The position numbers and the translations under genes were made by a program. From NCBI RefSeq assembly GCF_007748195.1, contig NZ_CP037920.1, forward strand, positions 1,799,501 through 1,863,500: DNA of 64,000 bases. Direction: 5' to 3'. Of this stretch, positions 46,105 to 54,696 are shown in pieces (within the stretch, counting starts at the first letter, position 1; each line of letters opens with the position of its first letter). Source of the stretch: Gimesia aquarii. Its GTDB lineage: Bacteria; Planctomycetota; Planctomycetia; Planctomycetales; Planctomycetaceae. The notes beneath the pieces were generated by a model. The model was not told the DNA's origin and did no database searches. It saw only the letters and a list, made by a program, of their open reading frames with translations.

Positions 46105-46818
46105 TCAGATGATGTTTCCGCCTGCTTTTCGAAATTCTACAGAGCTTCTCAGGTGAAATAACATTGCAGCAGAAGCCGTTTCTGGTTGTCTTTTTTGTAG
46201 TGCTTCTAAAATTATTAAATGTTCTGCGTAGTCTCGCCGTAACAGTTCAGGCGAATCATCTGAGATTTCATATGTCAGTCGTTTGAAACTCATACACTTG
46301 CAAATCGACTCGCTAAGAGGCAGGTTTCCAGAAGCACGTGCGATGGATGTATGGAGTTGATAATCAAATGCATGCGCTTTGGGAATCCAGTCAAGTTGTG
46401 CCGTTGGCTCAGCTGCTTTTCCATGCTCCGACAGCAATGTCAATGTTTCGGGAGTCAACCGTCTAGTCGCATGTAATACGGCGTGAGGTTCAAGAAGTAA
46501 CCGCATTTCATGAATATCAACGAGCCAGTGTTCTGCTCCCTCTGCGACAACGGCCCGTTGTTGTGGTACCTGGGTCACAATGCCATCAGCGATTAAGCGT
46601 TGTAATGCCTGGACGATGGGGGTTCTGCTGAGCCCTAGTTCATCAGATAATTTCGTCGTTTTTAGCACGGTGCCACTAGGAAGCATTCCCCTGACGATTT
46701 GCAGCAGAATTTGGTTGTATGCTGTTTCGACGAGAGTCGAGGTCTCTTGGGGGATTTCAAGAGACACATTCGAAATGTCTGAGGGACTCTGTTCTGACTG
46801 AGGCTCCGAGGTATTCAT
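46105..46818 (-). CDS. GntR-family transcriptional regulator (FCD type)
   Basis: 237 residues. The winged helix covers about 30-95: ILLQIVRGMLPSGTVLKTT, then LSDELGLSRTPIVQALQRL. An all-helical FCD ligand domain follows (about 110-230) with RLLLEPHAVLHATRRL and LHTSIARASGNLPLSE, where the metal-binding His residues lie. FadR/FCD regulators respond to organic acids or sugar acids. It is divergent from the LamG-propeller gene with 296 bases between them, a common layout for local control. Confidence 0.92.
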   Translation of the reverse strand: MNTSEPQSEQSPSDISNVSLEIPQETSTLVETAYNQILLQIVRGMLPSGTVLKTTKLSDELGLSRTPIVQALQRLIADGIVTQVPQQRAVVAEGAEHWLVDIHEMRLLLEPHAVLHATRRLTPETLTLLSEHGKAAEPTAQLDWIPKAHAFDYQLHTSIARASGNLPLSESICKCMSFKRLTYEISDDSPELLRRDYAEHLIILEALQKRQPETASAAMLFHLRSSVEFRKAGGNII

Positions 46819-47114
46819 ACAGTATATTTCCTGTGAAATATGAATTCATTAATTAGTGTCGAGATTGACTTGGTTTCATTGTATGTGTAATTATAATAGT
46901 GTTGTTTTGCTGAAAATACGAATGACTTAACAAAAGTCTCCTTTTTTAAGGCTTGAAATGAGTTCATTTTTAATGATGAACAGTCATAATGAGACTTATC
47001 CAGGGAGAGCAACTAAATTCGTATAAAATTTTTTAGTCCTCAAATTTATTAGATTTCTTAAAAATATGCAAAAAGCACGCGTTTTTTGCATCATTCTCGA
47101 AAGGGCATGTTTGA
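46819..47114. promoter_or_regulatory. Shared divergent region, GntR regulator and LamG-propeller gene
   Basis: 296 bases, very AT-rich. It should contain both promoters and the GntR operator if the regulator controls this locus. I do not see a clean inverted repeat of the TTGT-N-ACAA kind. AGGAA before 46818 and AAAGGG before 47115 are the two ribosome sites. Confidence 0.35.
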
Positions 47115-48767
47115 ATGAAAGACCTCGTATACCTGGTGATGTTGATAACAAGCTGTCTAATTAATTTCACACCCACTTCCCTTTTGGCCGAAGAAGATGC
47201 ATTGATTGGCCATTGGCGGCTCATGGGAGATGTGAAAGATCAGTCGGGTTTTCATAACAATGGTTTGAATCGTGGTGTGCTTCTCAAACCTCATCATCCA
47301 GCGACATTTAATGGGGAGTCAGCTTACATTGAAGTACCGCATTCCAAGTCTTTGGCTTTAGGAACCGGTGAATTTTCCATTTCTGTGAATGTGAATACAA
47401 GGGCAGACTTAGGAGATGTCATTGGCAATGTACTCAGTAAATATGACGCCCAGAATCGAAAAGGCTTTCAACTCTGTATCAAAAACAATGCGGGAGTTAC
47501 CAGCAGTCAATCCAATAACCGCCATCTTCAGTTTGGGATTGATAATGGTAAGATTGATGCAAAGTGGACTGACCACGGACAGTTGGGGAATGCCATTCTG
47601 GTTTTCAGCATGGCGGTATATGATGGAAAACTCTTTGCGGGCACTTGCGTTCCTGGCAAGGAAGCAGCAGGTCGTGTTTTTCAATTTGACGGAGATCAAA
47701 AATGGATCGACTGTGGTGCACCCGATCTATGTAACTCTGTTACATCGTTGGCTGTCTTTAACGGTAAACTCTATGCCGCCACGGGTAAGTATCGACTAAG
47801 TGGTTCCTCCTTAACAGAATCAGAAAACCCGAATCTGGGAGGTAATGTGTATCGTTATGAAGGCGGCAGTAACTGGGTGCATTGCGGTAAATTACCAGAG
47901 GTCGAAGCGATCAATGGCATGGTCGTTTACAAGGGAAATTTATATGCTTCTTCGATGTATGCCCCTGCTTCGTTTTATCGTTATGATGGTGGGAAACGCT
48001 GGACTTCATGTGGTGTTTTTGATGACAAGCGTGTGGAATCTTTGGCAATCTATAATGGGAATCTCTATGCTTCTGGCTATGACGAAGGAGCCGTTTATCG
48101 TTTTGATGGGAAAACCTGGTCACATGCCGGAAAAGTAGGCAAGTCGACTCAAACCTATGGATTTGCTGTTTATGAAGGAAATCTTTATGTAAGTGAGTGG
48201 CCACACGCAGAAGTGTATCGCTATGTCGGCGATAATCAATGGAGACTCGCAGGTCGATTGGGTGAAGAAAAAGAGAGCATGCCGTTGGCCATTTATAATG
48301 GCAAGATGTATGCAGGTTCGCTTCCACTGGCTGAGGTTTATCGTTATGACGGCGGAGTCGACTGGACGAATACTGGTCGGCTGGATTTTACTCCGGATGT
48401 ACGCTACCGTCGGGTTTGGTCAATGGCCGTGTATCAAGGGCGGTTGTTTGCAGGTACCCTGCCTGCAGGACGGGTGCATTCGATCGAAGCAGGCAAAAGT
48501 GCGACTTACGATACCGCACTCAAGCCAGGCTGGCGGCACATCGTAGCTGTTAAAGGAAAAGACCGACTCAAACTATATGTTGATGGCAAGTTAGTGGCAA
48601 CGTCTTCTCAATTTGACCCCGCCGATTATGATTTGTCGAACGGTAAACCGCTGAAGATTGGCTTTGGTTCACACGACTATTTCAACGGGAACATGAAAAA
48701 TCTGCGACTCTATCAGCGTGCTTTGAATGTTGACGAGATTTCAAAATTATATCAGTCAAATAAGTAA
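47115..48767 (+). CDS. Secreted LamG protein with an inserted seven-bladed propeller
   Basis: 550 residues with a signal peptide (VYLVMLITSCLINF, cut near LLAEE). Residues about 30-150 hold the first part of a LamG/concanavalin fold (FNGESAYIEVPHSKSL, FSISVNVNTRADLGD). Then seven repeats of about 40-55 residues appear, each with a core like SMAVYDGKLFAGT, SLAVFNGKLYAAT, SLAIYNGNLYASG or SMAVYQGRLFAGT and ending with VYRYDGG-type motifs. After the seventh repeat the LamG fold resumes: GWRHIVAVKGKDRLKLYVDG and FNGNMKNLRLYQRALNVDEI. The most direct reading is a propeller inserted in a surface loop of LamG. A carbohydrate-binding role is likely but unproven. Confidence 0.82.
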   Translation: MKDLVYLVMLITSCLINFTPTSLLAEEDALIGHWRLMGDVKDQSGFHNNGLNRGVLLKPHHPATFNGESAYIEVPHSKSLALGTGEFSISVNVNTRADLGDVIGNVLSKYDAQNRKGFQLCIKNNAGVTSSQSNNRHLQFGIDNGKIDAKWTDHGQLGNAILVFSMAVYDGKLFAGTCVPGKEAAGRVFQFDGDQKWIDCGAPDLCNSVTSLAVFNGKLYAATGKYRLSGSSLTESENPNLGGNVYRYEGGSNWVHCGKLPEVEAINGMVVYKGNLYASSMYAPASFYRYDGGKRWTSCGVFDDKRVESLAIYNGNLYASGYDEGAVYRFDGKTWSHAGKVGKSTQTYGFAVYEGNLYVSEWPHAEVYRYVGDNQWRLAGRLGEEKESMPLAIYNGKMYAGSLPLAEVYRYDGGVDWTNTGRLDFTPDVRYRRVWSMAVYQGRLFAGTLPAGRVHSIEAGKSATYDTALKPGWRHIVAVKGKDRLKLYVDGKLVATSSQFDPADYDLSNGKPLKIGFGSHDYFNGNMKNLRLYQRALNVDEISKLYQSNK

Positions 48768-48787
48768 TACCATTTCGAGCAATAAAA

Positions 48788-48825
48788 AAGGGGCCATCTG
48801 AATTCAGATGGCCCCTTATCTTTTT
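48788..48825. terminator. Bidirectional intrinsic terminator
   Basis: A perfect 30-base palindrome (48788-48802 and 48803-48817; core GGGGCCATCTGAA) is followed by ATCTTTTT on the plus strand and preceded by an A-run that gives a T-run on the minus strand. It lies between convergent genes (stops at 48767 and 48843). Confidence 0.88.
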
Positions 48826-48842
48826 AAGGTCACAAGTGTGTG

Positions 48843-50171
48843 TTATTGAATTCCGTAGCGACGACGTAAATCGTTCTCTAGCTGCGGCACACGGCCTTGT
48901 TCTTTAATCCACAGTTGTTTTAGAGGATAGGTTTCAGGAATAGGCAGCCCTTTCAGATCATGAATGTAACGCCAGAGTATGATGGCCTGTAGCCCTTCTT
49001 CTATCGCCAGATCTTCGCTCAATAGGCTGGGGTATTTGTTTAATACCTTTGCATATAACTGCATGCCTTTCTCAAGTTCTGCATTCGCTTCATCGAACTT
49101 ACCACTGCGGAAGAGCTGTTCACCATCGTAGATTGCTTTGTGAGCGTCGATGGTTTCTGTTTCCGATTCAGACAGCGCCCGAGTTCGCCAGAAGCGATAA
49201 TTGGACGTATCCTGGTAACGATTCGTCCAATGTCTTACATCGGCTTCGGTAATATTCTCATCCCGATTCGCGAGATCCTTGATGTCGTCTTCGGTCCATT
49301 CTAATACGATAGGACCTTTGGGAGTAATGAATTCTTCCCGACCAAAAATAGTGGTCCAATCTTTGAATCCTTGTGCCCAGGCATCAGTTCGCTGCTTTCC
49401 AAACGTTCCTTCCCGCTGCATGGCATTGGCGTAATCGAATTGGGCGTGCCAGGGAGAAGCACGGAACAACATACGCATTTGCAAGTGTTGTTTATGCTTC
49501 AACTCTTTTTCATTTGCCAGCAGGAAGTGCTCTTTGGCGACTTGGTAATTGTCCAGGCGTTCGGGATTGATTTCTGGATCAGGGCCGTTTTCATATCGTT
49601 CTGTATCAGGATCGACTTTATAGAATTTTCGGAACAGTCTCCATTCATCGGAACGTCCTACTTTTTGCCCATGCAGGTTTGCGACTTTCCAGTCAAGTTC
49701 GGGGAAGCGTTCGTTGCGTCGAACACCTTCATTCAAAAACTTAATGCCTTCCTTAACCCAGAAATAACGGTCTTCTACGGCATCCCATTCTGCAGAAACA
49801 TTATAGGCCAGATTCCAGCCCTGAAAGTCCCAGACTTTCATGTAGTGGGGTTGTAACAAGATGATTGAATCTACGGTAGAACGGAGCTTAGCCCATTCTT
49901 TTCTCTTTTGATAATCATTGGCATCCATCCACAACAGGTTTGTGGCAATGCCCCGTAGTCCCAATAAGACAAAATTCATGGAAGCACTGGAAGGGTCCAC
50001 ATCGCCTAATGTGCTTTCACCGAGTTCATGTTTAACACGTAGTTGTGCAAGTTCACCACCAGAGCCTTCTTCACCTGTGGAAGGCATACCGAGCCAGATG
50101 ACAGGGATTAGCAATACGATAATGGCAATGACATAAGCAAGTTTACGGTGTTTGGAAGTGAGTTTGTTCAT
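48843..50171 (-). CDS. Membrane-anchored helical-repeat protein of an ABC-2 cassette
   Basis: About 442 residues from the ATG at 50171, which overlaps the stop of the permease gene as ATGA; this start is more likely than the upstream one at 50222. One membrane segment near residue 12-30 (AYVIAIIVLLIPVIWLG) anchors it; the rest is soluble and helical, with tetratricopeptide-like stretches (YDGEQLFRSGKFDEANAELEKGMQLY). No catalytic motif. Translational coupling to an ABC permease implies one complex. Family not recognised beyond this. Confidence 0.72.
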   Translation of the reverse strand: MNKLTSKHRKLAYVIAIIVLLIPVIWLGMPSTGEEGSGGELAQLRVKHELGESTLGDVDPSSASMNFVLLGLRGIATNLLWMDANDYQKRKEWAKLRSTVDSIILLQPHYMKVWDFQGWNLAYNVSAEWDAVEDRYFWVKEGIKFLNEGVRRNERFPELDWKVANLHGQKVGRSDEWRLFRKFYKVDPDTERYENGPDPEINPERLDNYQVAKEHFLLANEKELKHKQHLQMRMLFRASPWHAQFDYANAMQREGTFGKQRTDAWAQGFKDWTTIFGREEFITPKGPIVLEWTEDDIKDLANRDENITEADVRHWTNRYQDTSNYRFWRTRALSESETETIDAHKAIYDGEQLFRSGKFDEANAELEKGMQLYAKVLNKYPSLLSEDLAIEEGLQAIILWRYIHDLKGLPIPETYPLKQLWIKEQGRVPQLENDLRRRYGIQ

Positions 50172-51781
50172 TTCGCCTCCAATTCGCGAAGCTTCAAGCT
50201 GTAAAAAGAAACAATTAAACAAGGAAGAAAATAAGCTGCGGTTGTGATAATGCCCGGCAGTAAGGCGGCATTCCAGGACACATCAAAACCTTTAATCACG
50301 TATTCGCGCATATTTGAGAAGATGCCAAAGTTCGGAATAACCTGCTGACAGAGCCAGAGAAAATTAATAATACCGGCATCAACTAATTCAATAATAAACT
50401 TCACGGGGCCATCTGGAAGTGCTGTCTGCGAATTCATATGGGTAATCAAACGGTACCAGGCTTCGATGGCTCCTGCTGCCTGCATTTGACCACTAAGAAT
50501 CTCATTCATGTATTCTTTGGACATAAAGCCAACCAGCACTATCGTCAGAGTGGTCAGAATCGCGACAGGACCTTTTACAAAACAGCTAATGGTCACTCCC
50601 AGCATGATGACGAGCACCATTGGTAACCAGATTCCAAAAACAGCTTTTGAGTAGCCTGCCAGGAACGCACGGTCCGGAGTACGAACAAAGAGGTCGGGCC
50701 GGGCCATTCCCAATAGTTGTCCTGCCTCCAGGCACTGAACTTCAACGGTCAGGTTTCCATCTTTGTCAATTACATCGTTGAAGATATCCAGTTCTTCTCC
50801 GGAGTTCCCTTCCGGATTGTCATACTTGAGTTTCCGATTAATTTCCAGAACGTTATCTGAATACTCTTTATTGATTAATGGTCGAGAGGGGACTCGCAGA
50901 TTTTTATCTTCATTCACAAAAATGAACTGGTAGAGAATCCCTCCTTTTTCCATGTTCCCTTTGTGCGTTCGAAATGCTTCAAACGAAGACTCCAGGACTA
51001 GCTTGTCGTTAATCGCGTCACTTTCGTCGATTCCTGCAAATTTATAAATCGCACGTGCTTTAGTGGCCCCTTCAATATAACTGCGAAAATCCCAGATGTC
51101 TCCCACATTGAGACCTGTTTCTGTCGGGGCTCCTTCACGGTTAGTGAAGAAAATCTCACCGTAAACGGGGACTTTGGAGACCAGTTTGTACTGTGCGCTA
51201 TCGGGAACCTGACGATTAATCCAGATGTATCCAATTGTTCCCATGACAACGAGAATAGCGCTTCCCAGAAGCGTAAATCCCAACATTCGACCCATGACGA
51301 TTTCGATGCGATACGCGGGCTTGGTCACGACAGTATGAATGGTTCTTCTTTTAATATCTTCGGGTAGTGACCAGCAAGCCAGCAGCAACATGATTGGTAT
51401 CACGAGCCAACTGATCGCCTTGAGAACAAAATCAATGTAGGACTGAACCTGTAAGTCAGGTCTGTCTGCAGCACCTGCAAGAAACCAACCTGCGAACATG
51501 AAGAGTACTGCAAAAATAATGAAGACGAATAGAATTTTTTGCCTCAAAGCCTCGCGGATCGTTAAAACTGTCAGCGACCAGACACGGCGACAGGAAACGT
51601 GTGTGATTTGCACAAAGAAATCGAGTATGGCACGAAAGACGCCCGTGAAACCTTTGGCTCCCCGTGTGAGAGTGCCTACAATCAAGCAGACAACAATTGC
51701 GATGAGCATCGCGCTGCCAAATACAACGAGAAAATATTGAAAAGCACCAAGCAGGTCATATGGAATAGGATCAAAAGACAT
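50168..51781 (-). CDS. ABC-2 type transporter permease with large extracytoplasmic domain
   Basis: 537 residues. A first hydrophobic segment near 15-35 and two more near 85-145 are followed by a soluble stretch of about 200 residues (from VPDSAQYKLVSKVPVYG to RTPDRAFLAG), and then a cluster of four or five membrane segments. The end YFLPCLIVSFYSLKLRELEAK is typical of ABC-2 permeases. It pairs with the ATPase gene upstream and the anchored protein downstream. Substrate unknown. Confidence 0.83.
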   Translation of the reverse strand: MSFDPIPYDLLGAFQYFLVVFGSAMLIAIVVCLIVGTLTRGAKGFTGVFRAILDFFVQITHVSCRRVWSLTVLTIREALRQKILFVFIIFAVLFMFAGWFLAGAADRPDLQVQSYIDFVLKAISWLVIPIMLLLACWSLPEDIKRRTIHTVVTKPAYRIEIVMGRMLGFTLLGSAILVVMGTIGYIWINRQVPDSAQYKLVSKVPVYGEIFFTNREGAPTETGLNVGDIWDFRSYIEGATKARAIYKFAGIDESDAINDKLVLESSFEAFRTHKGNMEKGGILYQFIFVNEDKNLRVPSRPLINKEYSDNVLEINRKLKYDNPEGNSGEELDIFNDVIDKDGNLTVEVQCLEAGQLLGMARPDLFVRTPDRAFLAGYSKAVFGIWLPMVLVIMLGVTISCFVKGPVAILTTLTIVLVGFMSKEYMNEILSGQMQAAGAIEAWYRLITHMNSQTALPDGPVKFIIELVDAGIINFLWLCQQVIPNFGIFSNMREYVIKGFDVSWNAALLPGIITTAAYFLPCLIVSFYSLKLRELEAK

Positions 51782-51902
51782 AGTGATTTACTTCTGTGAA
51801 TAACATCTCATAGGAAATGATGCTCTTCTGTTTTTAATCAGTCAGAGCCAGAGTTAATAATCTTGAGTAAAGACATTAGGAACGTACTATAAATAATGTT
51901 GC

Positions 51903-52808
51903 TTACTCGGAAGCCTTTTTCTCTTCTGTGTCTGGAACAAACCGTTGTCCCGGACGGTCTTTACTTTCCTGAACGGTTTTCAGGAACAGTGATTCCAGTG
52001 TTGCAGTTGGATGGTCGATTGTGCCGACCTTTCCATTGTGTTTTGCAACGACCTGCTCAATTTCCTTGATTGCCTCATCACTCAGACGGGAGGTCATGAT
52101 TTGCGTTTCATCCTGTTCCTTCAGCAAGTCTTCCACGCGTCCCATCACTTTTAATTCACCACCATAGAGAATTGCAATACGGTCACACACGTCCTGAACA
52201 TCAGCCAGAAGGTGGCTACACATCAGAACTGTTTTGCCCTGCTCTTTTAATTCCAGGATCATGCGTTTCATGTCATCTGTACCAAGTGGGTCCAGACCAC
52301 TGGTTGGTTCATCCAGCATCACGAGGTCAGGATTATTGATGAGTGCTTGAGCTAGTCCGATTCGTCGGGTCATCCCTTTTGAATATTCTTTTAGCTGACG
52401 TCGTTTGGCATGTCCGAGGCCGACTTTTTCAATCAGTTCAGCAGCTCGTTCACGACGCTCTTTTGCGGGCATTTTGAAAAGTCGCCCATAGAAATCAAGT
52501 GTTTCCTCAGCATTCAGGAATCGGTATAGATACGATTCTTCAGGTAAGTAACCGATGCGTTCATTTTTTTCTACATTTGATGCTGGTTGGCCGAGTACTT
52601 TGATGTCGCCTTCAGACGGAAAAAGCAGCCCCAGGAGCAATTTGAGAGTGGTGGTTTTTCCTGATCCATTGGGACCCAGGAGTCCAAAAATCTCTCCTTT
52701 TTTTATTTCAAGACTCAAAGAATTGAGAGCACGAACTTTCTTTCGGCCCCAGAAGTCACGATAAATCTTTGTCAGATTACTAATCTGAATGACTGGTTCA
52801 TTGTCCAT
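51903..52808 (-). CDS. ABC transporter ATP-binding protein
   Basis: 301 residues. Walker [11 protein letters not shown] near residue 46, signature [17 protein letters not shown] near 138, Walker [15 protein letters not shown] near 160, and the switch His in [11 protein letters not shown]. Similar to CcmA/NatA-type ATPases that serve ABC-2 permeases. First gene of a three-gene minus-strand set, 121 bases before the permease. Confidence 0.95.
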   Translation of the reverse strand: MDNEPVIQISNLTKIYRDFWGRKKVRALNSLSLEIKKGEIFGLLGPNGSGKTTTLKLLLGLLFPSEGDIKVLGQPASNVEKNERIGYLPEESYLYRFLNAEETLDFYGRLFKMPAKERRERAAELIEKVGLGHAKRRQLKEYSKGMTRRIGLAQALINNPDLVMLDEPTSGLDPLGTDDMKRMILELKEQGKTVLMCSHLLADVQDVCDRIAILYGGELKVMGRVEDLLKEQDETQIMTSRLSDEAIKEIEQVVAKHNGKVGTIDHPTATLESLFLKTVQESKDRPGQRFVPDTEEKKASE

Positions 52809-53255
52809 GGACAGTTCTTTGCTCCACTGTTAGTTAGATTTTGATAAAAAATATGATCAATAAAAAGAACAGTTTTTCAGTTAAAAAAAGAGAACCAATT
52901 TAAACTAACGCTAGAATATCTGCGAGTTTACTACGATGTGTGGCAGAACTCTGTTGGTAAAAAATTCAATTTCCTGGTAGCGGAAATCAAAAAACAGAGA
53001 GTTTGCAAAGATCAGTGCCTGGCCATCATCCATTACAGGGGCTCGAAACTCAGGATTCCATTCAAAACAATGATCCAAAGTGATTTACACTCTAAAATCG
53101 AGGGACTGCGCTTGCAAGCTATTTTGGCAGCATACTAGATTAAGATTTCAAGAACTCTATGAGGTAACCTGTAAACAGGGCTGAATCATTATAATTTAAC
53201 CTCCGATGCATAAAGTCCAACGAAAAAACCGCATGATCTGTGTTCATGCGGATAG
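52809..53255 (-). terminator. Gap ending in an intrinsic terminator for the DUF58 gene
   Basis: The 447-base gap has no gene. A minus-strand terminator lies at its right end: CCGCATGA/TCATGCGG (53229-53236 with 53244-53251) is followed in the minus direction by six T (53223-53228). It directly follows the stop of the DUF58 gene. Confidence 0.75.
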
Positions 53256-54152
53256 TCAGAAACGGGCTTTTCTTTGCGATAAATATTCGATCAACGCTTT
53301 ATCAAAGGGCATGCTGGTATCGAGGGGCACATAATCTGCTCTCATCGCCTGCAACTTTTCCTGATAGATCTGTCTGAGTTCATTCACTGCTTCAAGGTAG
53401 TCGGCTTTCATTCCTTCCGCATCCAGAACCAGTGAATCACCTGCTTCGGGTTCTTTCAGGTCAACCATACCTTTGAAGGGGAAATAGACTTCAGCTTCGT
53501 CGAGTATATGGAAAACGATTACATCGTGACCTGCATAACGAAGTCTTTGCAAACTGTCTAAAACATTTTTTTGGTCGGTTAGTAAATCAGAGAAGATCAT
53601 GATTAAACTACGGTGTTTGACCATAGAGGCAATTTGTTGAACATTACGTGAAACTTCTGTGGTGCCCGATGGTTGTGATTTTGCCAGCATGGCCAAAATA
53701 TTTCCCAATTGTCCTCGTTTGCTGCGAGCAGGGAGGTAGTTTTTAATTTGATTACCAAAGGTGATCAATCCCACTGGGTCTTGTTGATGGATCATCATAT
53801 AAGCAAGAGACGCTGCCAGACAGATTGCATAGTCAAACTTCGAAAGTTGCTGGCGATAGGTGTAGGCCATACTCTCTGACAAATCGAGTACCAGATAACC
53901 GGTCAGATTCGTCTCTGCTTGATACTTTTTGATGTAGTAGCGGTCAGTTTTGGCATAGACCTGCCAATCAATATCGCGCGGGTCATCTCCCTTGGTGTAA
54001 CGGCGGTGTTCGCTAAACTCCACGCTAAAACCATGATAAGGGCTGGCATGCAGGCCGCTGAGGAACCCTTCCACAATGAATTTTGCCCTCAAGTCAAGAC
54101 GGGCTACAGTCTGGATGACTTCAGGTTTGAGATATTGTTCCACATTAGGCAT
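53256..54152 (-). CDS. DUF58 (von Willebrand A-like) protein
   Basis: 298 residues. The hallmark YTKGDDPRDIDWQVYAKTDR near residue 55 and the metal site LDLSESMAYTYR near 95 place it in DUF58. These proteins normally act with a MoxR AAA+ ATPase in metal insertion or envelope assembly. No MoxR gene is visible nearby; it ends in an intrinsic terminator (53223-53251) and stands alone. Cytoplasmic, without membrane segments, unlike longer DUF58 proteins. Confidence 0.9.
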   Translation of the reverse strand: MPNVEQYLKPEVIQTVARLDLRAKFIVEGFLSGLHASPYHGFSVEFSEHRRYTKGDDPRDIDWQVYAKTDRYYIKKYQAETNLTGYLVLDLSESMAYTYRQQLSKFDYAICLAASLAYMMIHQQDPVGLITFGNQIKNYLPARSKRGQLGNILAMLAKSQPSGTTEVSRNVQQIASMVKHRSLIMIFSDLLTDQKNVLDSLQRLRYAGHDVIVFHILDEAEVYFPFKGMVDLKEPEAGDSLVLDAEGMKADYLEAVNELRQIYQEKLQAMRADYVPLDTSMPFDKALIEYLSQRKARF

Positions 54153-54696
54153 TGGTGAGAGTCTCCGCTTGGATACGTCTCCTACTATAACAGCAGCGAG
54201 ATAGCAATTCCCAGTCGATAAGGAGCCTGATTACCAAGATAGGGGAATCGATTGCAGTAATTATATGGTCTGGCCGAGCCGAGAGTGTATACCCTTGAAC
54301 ATTTTGTGTCACTTGTATAATCTAGATATCAGAATGGATCAAGTAATCTCAATCTTAAACTTGATTTGAAAGTGTAATAAAGTAGGTTTATCATAAAGAT
54401 TCTATTACTGAGTCCGCTCAATTTGTTCTCATGAGAATTGAGAATATGAGACAGTTTTCAGTACTTTGAATTAATTATAAAAGCAAAAAACGATACTGCA
54501 TTTGCTTGGGTGCTATGTTAATCTGACATTCCGCAGCAGGGGATGTCGAAATTTACATCCATCAATTTCCCAATTGGAATCCGCTTCTGATTTTATCAAC
54601 ATACATTTACTGATCTTTTTCATAGAGCAGAAGCATTGATGATTTTATTTTTCTGAAGATTATAATTTGTATTTATCGAAGTATTAGGGATTTATA
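54153..54696. other. Divergent gap, DUF58 and zinc-ribbon genes
   Basis: About 540 AT-rich bases. A 12-base palindrome TTCTCATGAGAA occurs near 54427-54438. No gene or convincing promoter pair is visible. Confidence 0.35.

Noticed and set aside
49371-49856. 161-codon plus-strand frame
   Set aside because: It is antisense to the anchored repeat protein, which is translationally coupled to the permease gene.
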